A stretch of DNA of 64,000 bases from Enorma massiliensis phI (lineage in GTDB: Bacteria; Actinomycetota; Coriobacteriia; Coriobacteriales; Coriobacteriaceae). This document shows, piece after piece, positions 7,622 through 16,744 of the stretch (positions are counted from its first letter, which is position 1; each line of letters opens with the position of its first letter). A program made the translations under genes and the position numbers. The DNA is taken from NCBI RefSeq assembly GCF_000311845.1, contig NZ_HE978574.1, positions 820,171 to 884,170 of the forward strand, given 5' to 3'. Below the pieces are notes generated by a model. It saw only the letters and a list, made by a program, of their open reading frames with translations, did not search any database and was not told the DNA's origin.

Positions 7622-8464
7622 ATGGAAAAAGCAATCAAGAAGTATTGGCCTGTCTTTTTGGTGCCTACGCTCGTCTCGTTTCTCATCGGCTTCATCGTGC
7701 CGTTTATCTTGGGCGTGTGGCTGTCGTTCTGCGATTTCACCACGGTGACGGATGCGCAGTTCACCGGTATCGAGAACTACCTTCGTGCGTTCCAGGACAC
7801 CATCTTCCAGCATGCGTTCTGGTACACGGCCCTCTTCGCCATCGTGTCGCTTCTCGTGATCAATGTCATCGCATTCGCGCTGGCGCTCGCCCTCACGCAG
7901 AAGATGCGCGGGACGAACCTCTTCCGCACGGTGTTCTTCATGCCCAACCTCATCGGCGGCATCGTGCTGGGCTATATCTGGCAGCTCATCTTCAACGGTA
8001 TCCTGGCGCAGTACAGCCAAGCCATCAACCTCAATGAATGGTACGGCTTCGCGGGGCTCGTGATCTTGGTCTCGTGGCAGCAGATCGGTTACATGATGAT
8101 CGTCTACATCGCCGGCTTGCAGTCGATTCCCACCGACGTGCTCGAGGCCGCCGAGGTCGACGGCGCCGGTCCGTGGGAGCGTCTGAAGAGCGTCATCATC
8201 CCCATGATGATGCCCTCGATCACCATCTGCACGTTCCTCTCGATCACCAACGGCTTCAAGCTCTTCGACCAGAACCTGTCGCTTACGGCGGGCGAGCCCT
8301 CGAAGCTCTCCGAGCTCTTGGCGCTTAACATCTACAACACCTTCTACGGCCGTACCGGCTGGGAGGGCGTGGGCCAGGCGAAGGCCGTCATCTTCTGCCT
8401 CGTGGTCGTGGCCATCGGCCTCATCCAGCTGCGCGTGACGCGCTCCAAGGAGGTGCAGCAGTAA
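7622..8464 (+). CDS. sugar ABC transporter permease, MalF-type
   Basis: A 280-residue inner-membrane permease with six predicted transmembrane segments, the first at FLVPTLVSFLIGFIVPFILG. The binding-protein-dependent transport loop reads EAAEVDGAGPWERLKSVIIP (near residues 177-196), the EAA contact for the ATPase. It pairs with the following permease. The start follows a strong AAGGAGG, nine bases upstream. It ends with TAA directly next to the ATG of the second permease, indicating tight translational coupling. Confidence 0.93.
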   Translation: MEKAIKKYWPVFLVPTLVSFLIGFIVPFILGVWLSFCDFTTVTDAQFTGIENYLRAFQDTIFQHAFWYTALFAIVSLLVINVIAFALALALTQKMRGTNLFRTVFFMPNLIGGIVLGYIWQLIFNGILAQYSQAINLNEWYGFAGLVILVSWQQIGYMMIVYIAGLQSIPTDVLEAAEVDGAGPWERLKSVIIPMMMPSITICTFLSITNGFKLFDQNLSLTAGEPSKLSELLALNIYNTFYGRTGWEGVGQAKAVIFCLVVVAIGLIQLRVTRSKEVQQ

Positions 8465-9301
8465 ATGAAACGCAAGCATATCTTGAGTTGGGTGGGCACG
8501 GCGTTCTTCTGCGTGCTGTGCTTCATCTGGGTGCTGCCCATCATCATCGTGCTCATGGACTCGTTCAAGAGCCGCACCTTCATTAGCTTGCAGCCCTTCG
8601 AGCTGCCCACCGAGCAGACCTTCGTGGGTCTCGAGAACTACATCCAGGCCATCGATCGCTATGGCTTCCTCGATGCGGTGTGGTGGACGGTCTTCATCAC
8701 CATCGGCTCGGTCTTTGTCATCCTGCTGTGCTGCTCCATGTGCGCGTGGTTCATCACCCGTGTGAGCAACCGGTTCAACCGGGCCGTCTATTTGCTGTGC
8801 GTGCTCTCGATGGTCGTGCCCTTCCAGATGGTCATGTTCACCCTCTCGCTCGTGGCCGACCGCCTGAACCTCGACACCCCTTGGGGAATCATCATCATCT
8901 ATCTTGGCTTTGGAGCGGGCCTTGCGGTCTTCATGTTCTGCGGCTTCGTGAAATCGATTCCCATCGAGATCGAGGAGGCCGCGCTCATCGACGGCTGCTC
9001 GCCGCTGCGCACCTTCTTCTCGGTGGTGCTTCCCATCATGAAGCCCACCTATATCTCGGTGGGCATCCTGCAAACCATGTGGATCTGGAACGACTTCCTC
9101 CTGCCGTACCTCGTGCTCGACACGAACGATTACAAGACGATCTCCATCGTGATCCAGTTCATGAAGGGATCGTACGGCCGCGTGGACATGGGCGCCATCA
9201 TGGCGGCCCTCATCATGGCGGTCATCCCCGTGGTGGTGTTCTATCTGCTCTGCCAGAAGCACATCATCAAGGGCGTCGCCGCAGGCGCGGTCAAGGGCTA
9301 G
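8465..9301 (+). CDS. sugar ABC transporter permease, MalG-type
   Basis: A 278-residue second permease subunit with about six membrane spans (first: WVGTAFFCVLCFIWVLPIII). The EAA loop is EEAALIDGCSPLRTFFSVVL, followed by GILQTMWIWNDFLLPYLVL, which is characteristic of MalG/UgpE-type proteins. It forms the channel with the gene immediately upstream (no intergenic base). The transcriptional regulator follows after six bases. Confidence 0.93.
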   Translation: MKRKHILSWVGTAFFCVLCFIWVLPIIIVLMDSFKSRTFISLQPFELPTEQTFVGLENYIQAIDRYGFLDAVWWTVFITIGSVFVILLCCSMCAWFITRVSNRFNRAVYLLCVLSMVVPFQMVMFTLSLVADRLNLDTPWGIIIIYLGFGAGLAVFMFCGFVKSIPIEIEEAALIDGCSPLRTFFSVVLPIMKPTYISVGILQTMWIWNDFLLPYLVLDTNDYKTISIVIQFMKGSYGRVDMGAIMAALIMAVIPVVVFYLLCQKHIIKGVAAGAVKG

Positions 9302-9307
9302 GTCATC

Positions 9308-10486
9308 ATGGACATCCGGGACATCGCACGGCTTTCTGGATACAGCTTGGGAACGGTTTCGCGCGTGCTGAACGGGCACCCGAACGTGAGCGACAAGGCG
9401 CGGATGCGCGTACTCAAGGTGGTCGAGGAGGTTGGGTACGAGCCCAATTCGAACGCCCGCTTCCTAAAGATGCAGGGGCGCACGGCCATCGCCGTCTTCG
9501 TGAAGGGCGCGCGGAACCTGCTGTTCGCCGACATCCTCGAGCGCATCCAGGCGCTGCTCTCGGAGGCGGACGAGCAGGCGGACGTGATCTATCTCGACGA
9601 GGATGAGAACGAGGTGCTCTACGCGATCCACTACCAGCAGGTGCGCCATCCCAAGGGCATGCTCTTCTTGGGTGGTGACCCGGCGTTCTTCAAGACGTCG
9701 TTTAGCCGGGTGAGCGTGCCGGGCGTGCTCGTGACCAACACTGCAGCCGGGCTGGCGTTCAAGAACCTTTCGAGCGTTTCGACGAACGACGTAGAGGCCG
9801 CACGCGAGGTCGTGGAGTACCTGTTTTCCCGCGGCCATAGGCGCATCGGCATCGTAGGCGGCAATCGCGCGCTCAGCCAGGTGAGCGGTCGGCGCTTGCA
9901 CGGTGCGGAGGAGGCGCTGCGGGCGCACGGCATCGAGCTCGATTATGAGCGCGATTACGAGCCCTGCCACTTCTCGATGGAGGAGGGCTACGACGCGATG
10001 GTGAGGCTCATCATGCGTTCCCCGGACCTCACGGCCGTCTTCGCGCTCGGCGACGCGATCGCGCTCGGCGCGATGCGGGCGGTTTTCGATATGGGGCTGT
10101 CCATCCCCGGAGATTTGTCGCTCGTGGGGTTCGACGGGGTGAACTCATCGCAGTTCTCGATCCCGCGCCTCACGACGATTCGCCAAGACACCCGCCTCAT
10201 CGCGACGCGGAGCGTGGAAACGCTTCTGGCTTGTTTGGGCGGCGAGACCAAGCCCGTGCGCGAGATGGTCCCGTTCCAGCTGCTCAAACGCGAGAGCGTG
10301 CGGGCCCTTTCGCCAGAAGATCGTGTCGGTTCCGCACCCGCCGCAGATGGTGGCGACGATGCGTCCAATGCCGTTGCGGCGACGGTCGGCGTTTCCGCCG
10401 GCCGCGCTCCCGAGACGGCAAAAGCGGGACGGACCCGTGCGCGGGCGTCCCGGGTTCAGGTTAGTGAAAGGAGGGGAGTGATATGA
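9308..10486 (+). CDS. LacI family transcriptional regulator
   Basis: A 392-residue LacI/GalR regulator. Residues 1-50 form the helix-turn-helix and hinge: MDIRDIARLSGYSLGTVSRV, LNGHPNVSDKARMRVL. The sugar-binding core includes AVFVKGARNLLFADIL, RRIGIVGGNRAL and LSLVGFDGVNSSQFSIPRLT. The C-terminal ~60 residues (from SPEDRVGSAPAADGG) are an extra Ala/Arg-rich tail not usual in the family. It lies inside the operon between permease and malQ and overlaps malQ by ATGA. Its probable targets are the two operators upstream of the binding-protein gene. Confidence 0.92.
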   Translation: MDIRDIARLSGYSLGTVSRVLNGHPNVSDKARMRVLKVVEEVGYEPNSNARFLKMQGRTAIAVFVKGARNLLFADILERIQALLSEADEQADVIYLDEDENEVLYAIHYQQVRHPKGMLFLGGDPAFFKTSFSRVSVPGVLVTNTAAGLAFKNLSSVSTNDVEAAREVVEYLFSRGHRRIGIVGGNRALSQVSGRRLHGAEEALRAHGIELDYERDYEPCHFSMEEGYDAMVRLIMRSPDLTAVFALGDAIALGAMRAVFDMGLSIPGDLSLVGFDGVNSSQFSIPRLTTIRQDTRLIATRSVETLLACLGGETKPVREMVPFQLLKRESVRALSPEDRVGSAPAADGGDDASNAVAATVGVSAGRAPETAKAGRTRARASRVQVSERRGVI

Positions 10487-12075
10487 GGCGTTCCGGCATC
10501 TTGATGTCCATGACCGCCCTACCCTCGCCGTGGGGCGTCGGTACGCTCGGCGCCGAGGCGCGCGCGTTCGTGGACTTCCTCTCCGCTGCGGGCCAATCGG
10601 TCTGGCAACTGCTGCCAATCGGACCGACGAGCTACGGCGATTCCCCTTATCAGTCCTTCTCTTCGTTTGCAGGCAATCCCTATCTCATCGATCTTGATGA
10701 TCTGGCAGAGGAGGGCTTGCTCGAGCCGGGCGAGTACGAGGGGCGCTTCTGGGGCGATGACCCTGCGCGCGTTGATTACGGGGCGCTCTACGAGGGCCGC
10801 TTCGACGTGCTTCGCCGCGCGGTGGAGCGCCTTGAGAGCGAGCGCGCCGACGAGCTTCGGACATTTTGCGAGCGCGAGGGCGCATGGCTCGACGATTATG
10901 CGCTCTTCATGGCAATCAAGGGCGACCATGGCGGCGCCGCGCTCTCGACGTGGGAGCCGGGACTGCGCATGCGCGTTCCCGAGGACCTTGCCGCCGCCCG
11001 CAGCAAGCTCGCTTGCGAAGTGCGTTTCTGGAAGGGCGTGCAGTGCCTCTTCTTCAGACAGTGGACGCGCCTCCACTCCTATGCTCGCGAACACGGAATC
11101 GAGCTCATGGGCGACCTTCCCATCTATGTGGCCGAGGACAGCGCGGACCTCTGGGCGCATCCCGAGCAGTTCCAGCTGGATGAGGACCTTCGTCCTCGCG
11201 AGGTCGCGGGGTGCCCTCCCGATGGCTTTTCCGATACGGGCCAGCTTTGGGGCAATCCGCTCTTCGCGTGGGAGCGCATGGCGGAAGACGGTTACGCATG
11301 GTGGATCGAGCGCATTTCCTACCAGCTCGATCTCTACGACATCTTGCGCATCGACCATTTCCGCGGCTTCGATTCCTACTATGCCATCCCGGCGGGAGCG
11401 TCGACCGCGGCGGGCGGGCGCTGGAAGCCCGGCCCGGGCAAGGCATTCTTCTCGGCGCTCGAGGCGAAGCTCGGCCCGTGTCCCATCGTGGCCGAGGACC
11501 TTGGCTTCTTGACGCCCTCGGTGTACCGCCTGCTTTCCGACACCGGCTATCCAGGCATGAAGGTGCTGCAGTTCGCCTTCGATAGCAGGGATGGCGGCGG
11601 AAGCTTGTACCAGCCGCACAACTACACGCCTCATTGCGTCGCATATGTGGGCACGCACGACAACGATACCGCGCTCGGCTGGCTGCATACCGCAGATGCA
11701 GGCGACGTTGCGCTCGCCCGCGAGTACCTGCACCTCGACGCAGTTGAAGGCGAGGGCTGGGGCATGATGCGCGCCATCTGGTCGAGCGTCGCGGACCTTT
11801 CGATCGTGACCATGCAGGACGTGCTGGGCTTGGGAAGCGATGCCCGCATCAACACGCCCTCGACGCTCGGCGGAAACTGGTGCTGGCGTGCGCTGCCGGG
11901 CTATGCGACCGAGCAGGTCGCGCGCCGTCTCCATCGAGCGATGGAACTCTATGGCCGCTTGCCGAAGGCGGAGGTTGCGGCACGGGACGCCGCGCTGAAC
12001 GCCGAGGCCGCAGCGGAGGCATGGGCCGCGCAAAGCGATGCCCGTGTGCAGTCATCCGAGGAAACTACCCGATAA
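10483..12075 (+). CDS. malQ: 4-alpha-glucanotransferase (amylomaltase)
   Basis: A 530-residue GH77 enzyme that transfers maltodextrin segments between alpha-1,4-glucans, releasing glucose, in the cytosol. It opens with RRSGILMSMTALPSPWGVGT and has the substrate loop GPTSYGDSPYQSFSSFAGNP. The catalytic nucleophile region is LRIDHFRGF (about residue 287), the acid/base region IVAEDLGFL (about 336), and the transition-state aspartate THDND (about 391). A short Ala/Glu-rich tail follows. Its place between the regulator and the ATPase gene supports a maltose/maltodextrin role for the transporter. Confidence 0.95.
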   Translation: MRRSGILMSMTALPSPWGVGTLGAEARAFVDFLSAAGQSVWQLLPIGPTSYGDSPYQSFSSFAGNPYLIDLDDLAEEGLLEPGEYEGRFWGDDPARVDYGALYEGRFDVLRRAVERLESERADELRTFCEREGAWLDDYALFMAIKGDHGGAALSTWEPGLRMRVPEDLAAARSKLACEVRFWKGVQCLFFRQWTRLHSYAREHGIELMGDLPIYVAEDSADLWAHPEQFQLDEDLRPREVAGCPPDGFSDTGQLWGNPLFAWERMAEDGYAWWIERISYQLDLYDILRIDHFRGFDSYYAIPAGASTAAGGRWKPGPGKAFFSALEAKLGPCPIVAEDLGFLTPSVYRLLSDTGYPGMKVLQFAFDSRDGGGSLYQPHNYTPHCVAYVGTHDNDTALGWLHTADAGDVALAREYLHLDAVEGEGWGMMRAIWSSVADLSIVTMQDVLGLGSDARINTPSTLGGNWCWRALPGYATEQVARRLHRAMELYGRLPKAEVAARDAALNAEAAAEAWAAQSDARVQSSEETTR

Positions 12076-12088
12076 GGAGGGGCATACC

Positions 12089-13279
12089 ATGGCAGAGGTT
12101 AGTTTGAGGCATATCGAGAAGGTTTACCCGCACGCCGGGGGCAAGCGCCGTGCCCACAAGGCCAAAGACGGCGAGAAGAAGGGGCCAAACCTCAAGGTGA
12201 CGGACGAGGGCGTGCTCGCTGTCGAGGATTTCAACCTCGAGGTGGCCGACCGCGAGTTCGTGGTGCTCGTTGGCCCTTCGGGCTGCGGCAAATCGACGAC
12301 GCTGCGCATGGTTGCCGGCTTGGAAGAGATTTCTCGCGGCGAGCTCTACATCGACGGCAAGCTCGTAAACGACGTTGAGCCCAAGAACCGTGACATCGCG
12401 ATGGTCTTCCAGAGCTACGCGCTCTACCCGCACATGACCGTGCGGGGCAACATGGAGTTTCCCCTGAAGCTGCGCAAGATTCCCAAAGAGGATCGCGACA
12501 AGAAGGTTGAGGAGGCAGCGAAGATTCTCGGCATCACGCAGTACCTCGACCGCAAGCCCAAGGAGCTCTCAGGCGGCCAGCGCCAGCGCGTCGCCATCGG
12601 GCGCGCCATCGTGCGCGAGCCGAAGGTGCTCCTCATGGACGAGCCACTCTCCAACTTGGATGCCAAGCTTCGCAACCAGATGCGTGCCGAGCTCATCAAG
12701 CTGCGCGAGCGCATCGACACCACGTTCATGTACGTTACGCACGATCAGACCGAGGCCATGACCTTGGGAGACCGCATCGTGGTCATGAAAGACGGCACCG
12801 TGCAGCAGATCGGCACGCCGCAGGATGTCTACGACCATCCGTCCAACGTCTTCGTGGCCGGGTTCATCGGCACGCCGCAGATGAATTTCTATGACGCTGA
12901 GCTCGTGCGCGAGGCGGGCGGTTCCTATACCGTGCGCGTTGGCGACGCGCAGGTGGTGCCCTCGGCCGAGAAGCAGGCGCGGCTCGCCGCGAACGGTGTG
13001 GGCTCGCAGTCGATTACGCTCGGCGTGCGCCCCGAGCACATCGCGCTCTCTGATGAGGGCCAGAACGTGCTGAATGGCGTGGTCGATGTGGTTGAGCTCA
13101 TGGGCAGCACCGTGAACCTCCATGTAAACGCATACGGCCACGATAGCGTTATCGTGGCGCAGGCCGCTTCGCTCATGGAGCACGCTGGCATCGTCAAGAC
13201 GGGCGACGCCGTCTCGTTCTCGTTCAGCGGCAACACGGTGCACTTCTTTAGCAGGGAAACCGGCTTGAATCTTGAGTAG
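12089..13279 (+). CDS. sugar ABC transporter ATP-binding protein (MalK/MsmK/UgpC type)
   Basis: A 396-residue ATPase that powers the importer encoded upstream. It shows Walker A GPSGCGKST (about residue 62), signature LSGGQRQRVAIGRAIV (about 160), Walker B VLLMDEPLSNLD and the switch histidine in YVTHDQTEAMT. The C-terminal ~140 residues form the MOI/TOBE regulatory domain (LGVRPEHIAL). The segment between MAEVSLRHIEKVYPHAGGKR and VLAVEDFNLEV carries an insertion of about 25 charged residues not usual in MalK. The start at 12089 is set by AAGGAGG eight bases upstream; the frame is open further back over the end of malQ. Confidence 0.94.
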   Translation: MAEVSLRHIEKVYPHAGGKRRAHKAKDGEKKGPNLKVTDEGVLAVEDFNLEVADREFVVLVGPSGCGKSTTLRMVAGLEEISRGELYIDGKLVNDVEPKNRDIAMVFQSYALYPHMTVRGNMEFPLKLRKIPKEDRDKKVEEAAKILGITQYLDRKPKELSGGQRQRVAIGRAIVREPKVLLMDEPLSNLDAKLRNQMRAELIKLRERIDTTFMYVTHDQTEAMTLGDRIVVMKDGTVQQIGTPQDVYDHPSNVFVAGFIGTPQMNFYDAELVREAGGSYTVRVGDAQVVPSAEKQARLAANGVGSQSITLGVRPEHIALSDEGQNVLNGVVDVVELMGSTVNLHVNAYGHDSVIVAQAASLMEHAGIVKTGDAVSFSFSGNTVHFFSRETGLNLE

Positions 13280-13455
13280 ATGAGGCGGGGGCGAGGCGCA
13301 CCGTTTGGCCGTTCCTTTGAGGCGGACAGGCGGGCGCGTCGCCCCGGCCCGCGTTGCCCGGCCTGCATTGCCCCGGCCCGCGTCGCCCCGGTCCGTCGAG
13401 TGGGCGAGGCCTTGAGGCCGGGCCAAGTCCTCACGTGAGGCGCCCTTCCTTCCAG

Positions 13456-13491
13456 ACGGGGCCCTCCCGCGTCGCTGCGGGAGGGCCCCGT
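13456..13491 (+). terminator. intrinsic terminator of the sugar operon
   Basis: A perfect 15-bp GC-rich stem (13456-13470 with 13477-13491) around a 6-base loop is followed by TGCGTTCGTTTC, a weak U-tract. It lies 177 bases after the ATPase stop. Upstream, 13325-13400 holds short imperfect direct repeats of CGCGTCGCCCCGG; the rest of the 373-bp gap to 13652 shows nothing else. Confidence 0.7.
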
Positions 13492-13652
13492 GCGTTCGTT
13501 TCACGTTTGGGAATATCTTTTCATTCGGCGTGCGATATCGCTCGCCGTTGCCAGCGGGATCCTGCGGTTTTTTAGAATGCGTTCAGGTCATGCTCGGAGA
13601 TGCTAGAGAAGAAGTTCCCAAAACTGGAATGAACTTGGCGACACGCGGCTTC

Positions 13653-14423
13653 CTAGAACCCGAGGGCCTCACGCGCAGCCTTTTTGATCCCCTTCCACAT
13701 GGCGAAGCCCCAGACCGGCGTCTTCTCGAGCATCTCACAGGCACCGGTAAAGGGATCAACGAGTATGGGCAGGTCGAAGGCGGCAAAGTGCTTCTTCGGC
13801 AGCTCTTTGGTGAAGGCGACGGCGTTCGCGTTCAAGGGATGCTGGAGCAGGATGGCGTAGGAGACCACGCCTTTCTGGAGCCCGCGCAGCGCTCCCTGGT
13901 AATTGTTGAGAGCCCAATCGGAACATGCCTTCATGTAGGCCTGCATCTCGGGGTAACCTGCCGCGTCGTATACGCTCACGAAGAAATGCTGGTGCATGTT
14001 CGCGAGCGCGGCGGAGAACCGTTTGGTAACGATAAGGTAGGCGCCCAGCTCGGGAATGTACTGGGCCGGCTCCCCCAGGCGATTCGACATCGCCTGCACG
14101 AAGGCGGGGAGCATGCTCAGGGAATCGGAAGCGGGTGCTTGGGGGCTTGCGGCGGGTGCCGTCGCTGGTGCCGGGGCAGGCATCGTAGCGGGAGCTGCCG
14201 GAGCGGGGGCTGCGGGCGAGGCGGCAGGGGTCGGGGCAGGGGCTGCCGCCGGGGTGGGTGACGCAGCAGGGGCCGGTGCCGGCGCGGCGGGTGCCGGCGG
14301 GGTTTGCGGCGTGGCCGAAACGGCCTGGTTCACAGCGGATGTCGGAGCGCCTACCGGTGCTCCGCAGCGGGAGCAGAACCTCGAGTCATCGGGTAGCTGG
14401 TTGCCGCATTGCGTGCAGAACAT
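13653..14423 (-). CDS. zinc-ribbon protein with Ala/Pro linker and unknown C-terminal domain
   Basis: A 256-residue protein. Residues 1-25 form a zinc ribbon with two CxxC pairs (MFCTQCGNQL and RFCSRCGAPV). Residues ~35-95 are almost only Ala, Pro and Thr, a flexible linker. The C-terminal ~155 residues (from SLSMLPAFVQAMSNRLGEPA to AREALGF) form a folded domain I do not recognise, with QYIPELGAYLIVTKRFSAAL and ALLQHPLNANAVAF-like text (YAILLQHPLNANAVAFTKEL). No membrane segment or signal peptide is visible. The start at 14423 follows GGAGGCGCC. The open frame continues further upstream without a ribosome binding site. It is divergently placed to the next gene. Confidence 0.8.
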   Translation of the reverse strand: MFCTQCGNQLPDDSRFCSRCGAPVGAPTSAVNQAVSATPQTPPAPAAPAPAPAASPTPAAAPAPTPAASPAAPAPAAPATMPAPAPATAPAASPQAPASDSLSMLPAFVQAMSNRLGEPAQYIPELGAYLIVTKRFSAALANMHQHFFVSVYDAAGYPEMQAYMKACSDWALNNYQGALRGLQKGVVSYAILLQHPLNANAVAFTKELPKKHFAAFDLPILVDPFTGACEMLEKTPVWGFAMWKGIKKAAREALGF

Positions 14424-14625
14424 GGCGCCTCCTTCTTCGGGGACAGGCCCCGATTCCTGAATCAATCGAGTTATCTGCCATGGTACCTCAGGTGCAGGGT
14501 GAGGGGCTGCCGGTTTTCGCTTGGCGCGGGGGCCGTGCCGCCGACTGGCTCGAAATAACGTATCCCTGCCCGGTGGGGTATGATGGGCAGAAACAATTCT
14601 CCAACCGACTGAGAAGAGGGGCACG

Positions 14626-14892
14626 ATGGCCAAAAAGAACGCTCAGAGAAAAGACGATTCCGAGCGTCCCGCCGAGCGGCCCAGGCGTTCGATGCCCCGC
14701 TGGCTTCGCCGCGCCATTTGCTTTGCCGGCTCGGTCTTCCTTATGTTCTGCGCTGTCTATATGTTCTTCATCATGGTCATCGAGGGCTACGGTCTTCCTA
14801 TCGGCATCGTGGGCACCATCGTTTTTTCTGCAATGGCGATACATCTCTTTCGCGCTGGTTTGGCCGACGGCCAATGGCGCGTGGAGCACTGA
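14626..14892 (+). CDS. small membrane protein, unknown function
   Basis: An 88-residue protein with a basic N-terminus (MAKKNAQRKDDSERPAERPR) and two predicted membrane segments: ICFAGSVFLMFCAVYMFFIM and LPIGIVGTIVFSAMAIHLF. Both tails should face the cytosol. A GAAGAGGGG ribosome binding site precedes the ATG. I do not recognise a family. It is isolated, with the divergent zinc-ribbon gene upstream and a repeat plus a convergent gene downstream. Confidence 0.65.
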   Translation: MAKKNAQRKDDSERPAERPRRSMPRWLRRAICFAGSVFLMFCAVYMFFIMVIEGYGLPIGIVGTIVFSAMAIHLFRAGLADGQWRVEH

Positions 14893-15038
14893 GGGCCTAA
14901 TTCCAAAAAACGCGGAAATGAGCAGCCATGCCGATGTGCGGGCACAATTTCGCTTGGCTTGCTGGCCGCGCATCCCCCGTATGCAGGCATGCTCCTCGTT
15001 ACGGCGCTTGGCGCCGCGCCACTGCGCTCAGGAAGGAA

Positions 15039-15121
15039 ATCGTTCACAAACTTGCTGACAATCGTTCATGAACCTGCTGAATGCGGCGTATTTGTCGCAC
15101 TCAGCAAGTTCATGAACGAAT
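15039..15121. repeat. inverted repeat with an extra direct copy
   Basis: ATCGTTCATGAACCTGCTGA (from 15061) pairs with the complement at 15097-15121 over about 24 bp with two mismatches. A direct copy of the left arm (ATCGTTCACAAACTTGCTGA) starts 22 bases earlier at 15039. It lies between two convergent genes, next to the aminopeptidase terminator. Confidence 0.75.
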
Positions 15122-15144
15122 AGGTGCGCTTTGGTTCCCCGTAT

Positions 15145-15177
15145 AAAAACGGGCCCGACGGAGAATCCGCCGGGCCC
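15145..15177 (-). terminator. intrinsic terminator of the M18 aminopeptidase gene
   Basis: On the minus strand GGGCCCGGCGGA pairs with TCCGTCGGGCCC (15151-15177) and is followed directly by GTTTTTATAC, a good U-tract. It lies 55 bases after the aminopeptidase stop codon. Confidence 0.88.
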
Positions 15178-15231
15178 ATGCTTCTTGCATGCGTTGCGTT
15201 CGGGAGCGCGCTCTCGTGTCAAGCGGCGCTG

Positions 15232-16638
15232 TTACGCGCGCTCGATAAACGCCTTATATCCCTTGTATGCCTCGTAGATGTCTGCTTTGTTGGCAACTTC
15301 CCACAGCGAGTGCATCGAGAGGACGGCCACGCCGGAGTCGATCACCTGCATGCCGTATTCAGCGAGGATATAGGCGATCGTACCGCCGCCGCCCGCGCCG
15401 ATGCGGCCGAGCTCGCAGGTCTGGAAGGCCACGCCGGCCTCGTCCATGATGTCGCGGATGAGCGCGAGGTACTCGGCGTCGGCGTCGTTGGAGCCGCTCT
15501 TGCCGCGCGCGCCCGTGAACTTGTTGAAGCAGAGGCCGTGGCCCATGATGGCGGCATTCTTCTTCTCAAAGCGGTCGGCGTAGAGCTGGTCGAACCCGGC
15601 GGAAACGTCGGAGGAGAGCATGCGGCTCGCAGCCAGGCAGCGGCGGAGCGCCAGCGGGCTCTCGAGACCCGCGAGGGCGAGCACCTCGGCCATGGCGTTC
15701 TCGAAGAAACGGCTCGTCATGCCGGTTGCGCCCACCGAGCCGATCTCTTCCTTGTCGCAGAGCAGGCATACGCTCGTGCGCTCGACCTCGGGCACCGCGA
15801 GCTGCGCGGCAAGGGAGGTGTAGGCGCAGACGCGGTCGTCCTGGCCGTACCCTAAGATCATCGAGCGGTCGAGCCCCATCTCGCGCGCACCGCCGGCGGG
15901 CACGACCTCGAGCTCGGCGGAGAGGAAGTCCTCTTCGTCGATGCCGTACTTCTCGGCGAGGACGTCGAGAAGCATCTGCTTCACGGGCTCCTTGGGGGCC
16001 TCGGCATCCTCGTCGCCCTCGCTCGAGATCACGACGGGGCGGCCGCCCACGATCACATCGAGGTTCTCATGGTCGACGGCTTCGGAAGCGGGTTTCTTCA
16101 TCTGGTCGCTCGCGAGGTGGATGAGCAGGTCGGAGATGCAGAATACAGGGTCGGTGGCATCCTCGCCCACGCAGACATCGACCGTGGTGCCGTCCTTCTT
16201 GCACACGACGCCATGGATGGCAAGCGGGGTGGCTACCCAGTGGTAGGCCTTCACGCCGCCGTAGTAGTGGGTGTCGAGGTAGGCCATATCGCCGGCCTCG
16301 TACAGCGGGTTCTGCTTGATATCGAGGCGCGGGCTGTCGATATGCGCACCCAGGATGTTCACGCCTTCTTCGAGCGGTGCGGTGCCCAGGTTCACGAGCA
16401 TGAGGGTCTTCTTGTGGTTCACGGCGTAAACCTTGTCGCCGGGCTTGAGGGCACGTCCCTCGGCCACAGCGTCCTCGAGGTTTACGTAACCGGCTGCCTC
16501 GGCGAGGGCGACGGATGCGGTCACGCACTCGCGCTCGGTTTTGTTCTGGCTGATGAAGGCGCGGTAGTCGCCGCAGAGCTGTTCGAGCTCGGCAAGCGCT
16601 GCGTCATCGTATGCCTTCCATGCGTTCGGACGTTCCAT
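15232..16638 (-). CDS. M18 family aminopeptidase
   Basis: A 468-residue zinc aminopeptidase that removes N-terminal residues from peptides in the cytosol. M18 metal ligands are visible in GAHIDSPRLDIKQNP (His, about residue 97), the Asp of a SNDADAEYL-containing C-terminal half, CLLCDKEEIGSVGATG (catalytic Glu pair) and VAVLSMHSLWEVA (His near the C-terminus). Length is normal for bacterial members. The start is at 16638, preceded by AAGAAAGGACCCCCC. A strong terminator follows it, so it is probably monocistronic. Confidence 0.93.
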   Translation of the reverse strand: MERPNAWKAYDDAALAELEQLCGDYRAFISQNKTERECVTASVALAEAAGYVNLEDAVAEGRALKPGDKVYAVNHKKTLMLVNLGTAPLEEGVNILGAHIDSPRLDIKQNPLYEAGDMAYLDTHYYGGVKAYHWVATPLAIHGVVCKKDGTTVDVCVGEDATDPVFCISDLLIHLASDQMKKPASEAVDHENLDVIVGGRPVVISSEGDEDAEAPKEPVKQMLLDVLAEKYGIDEEDFLSAELEVVPAGGAREMGLDRSMILGYGQDDRVCAYTSLAAQLAVPEVERTSVCLLCDKEEIGSVGATGMTSRFFENAMAEVLALAGLESPLALRRCLAASRMLSSDVSAGFDQLYADRFEKKNAAIMGHGLCFNKFTGARGKSGSNDADAEYLALIRDIMDEAGVAFQTCELGRIGAGGGGTIAYILAEYGMQVIDSGVAVLSMHSLWEVANKADIYEAYKGYKAFIERA

Positions 16639-16730
16639 GGGGGGTCCTTTCTTACGTTATTGTATGGCCGAGTGCCATGGTAGCACGGCGATGTGTTCGT
16701 CAGGCGAAGGTTGCGCGCTGATTATATATA

Positions 16731-16744
16731 CGAACAAATGTTCC
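16731..16744. promoter_or_regulatory. LexA box (SOS operator)
   Basis: CGAACAAATGTTCC contains the perfect dyad GAAC-N4-GTTC (16732-16743) used by Gram-positive-type LexA. A TATACT -10-like hexamer lies at 16755-16760 on the plus strand, so LexA bound here would cover the -35 region of a promoter reading towards the DUF1848 gene 226 bases downstream. The remainder of 16639-16986 holds a weak hairpin at about 16916-16945 (CAGTTGTC / GACAGCTG) and no gene I can support. Confidence 0.7.
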
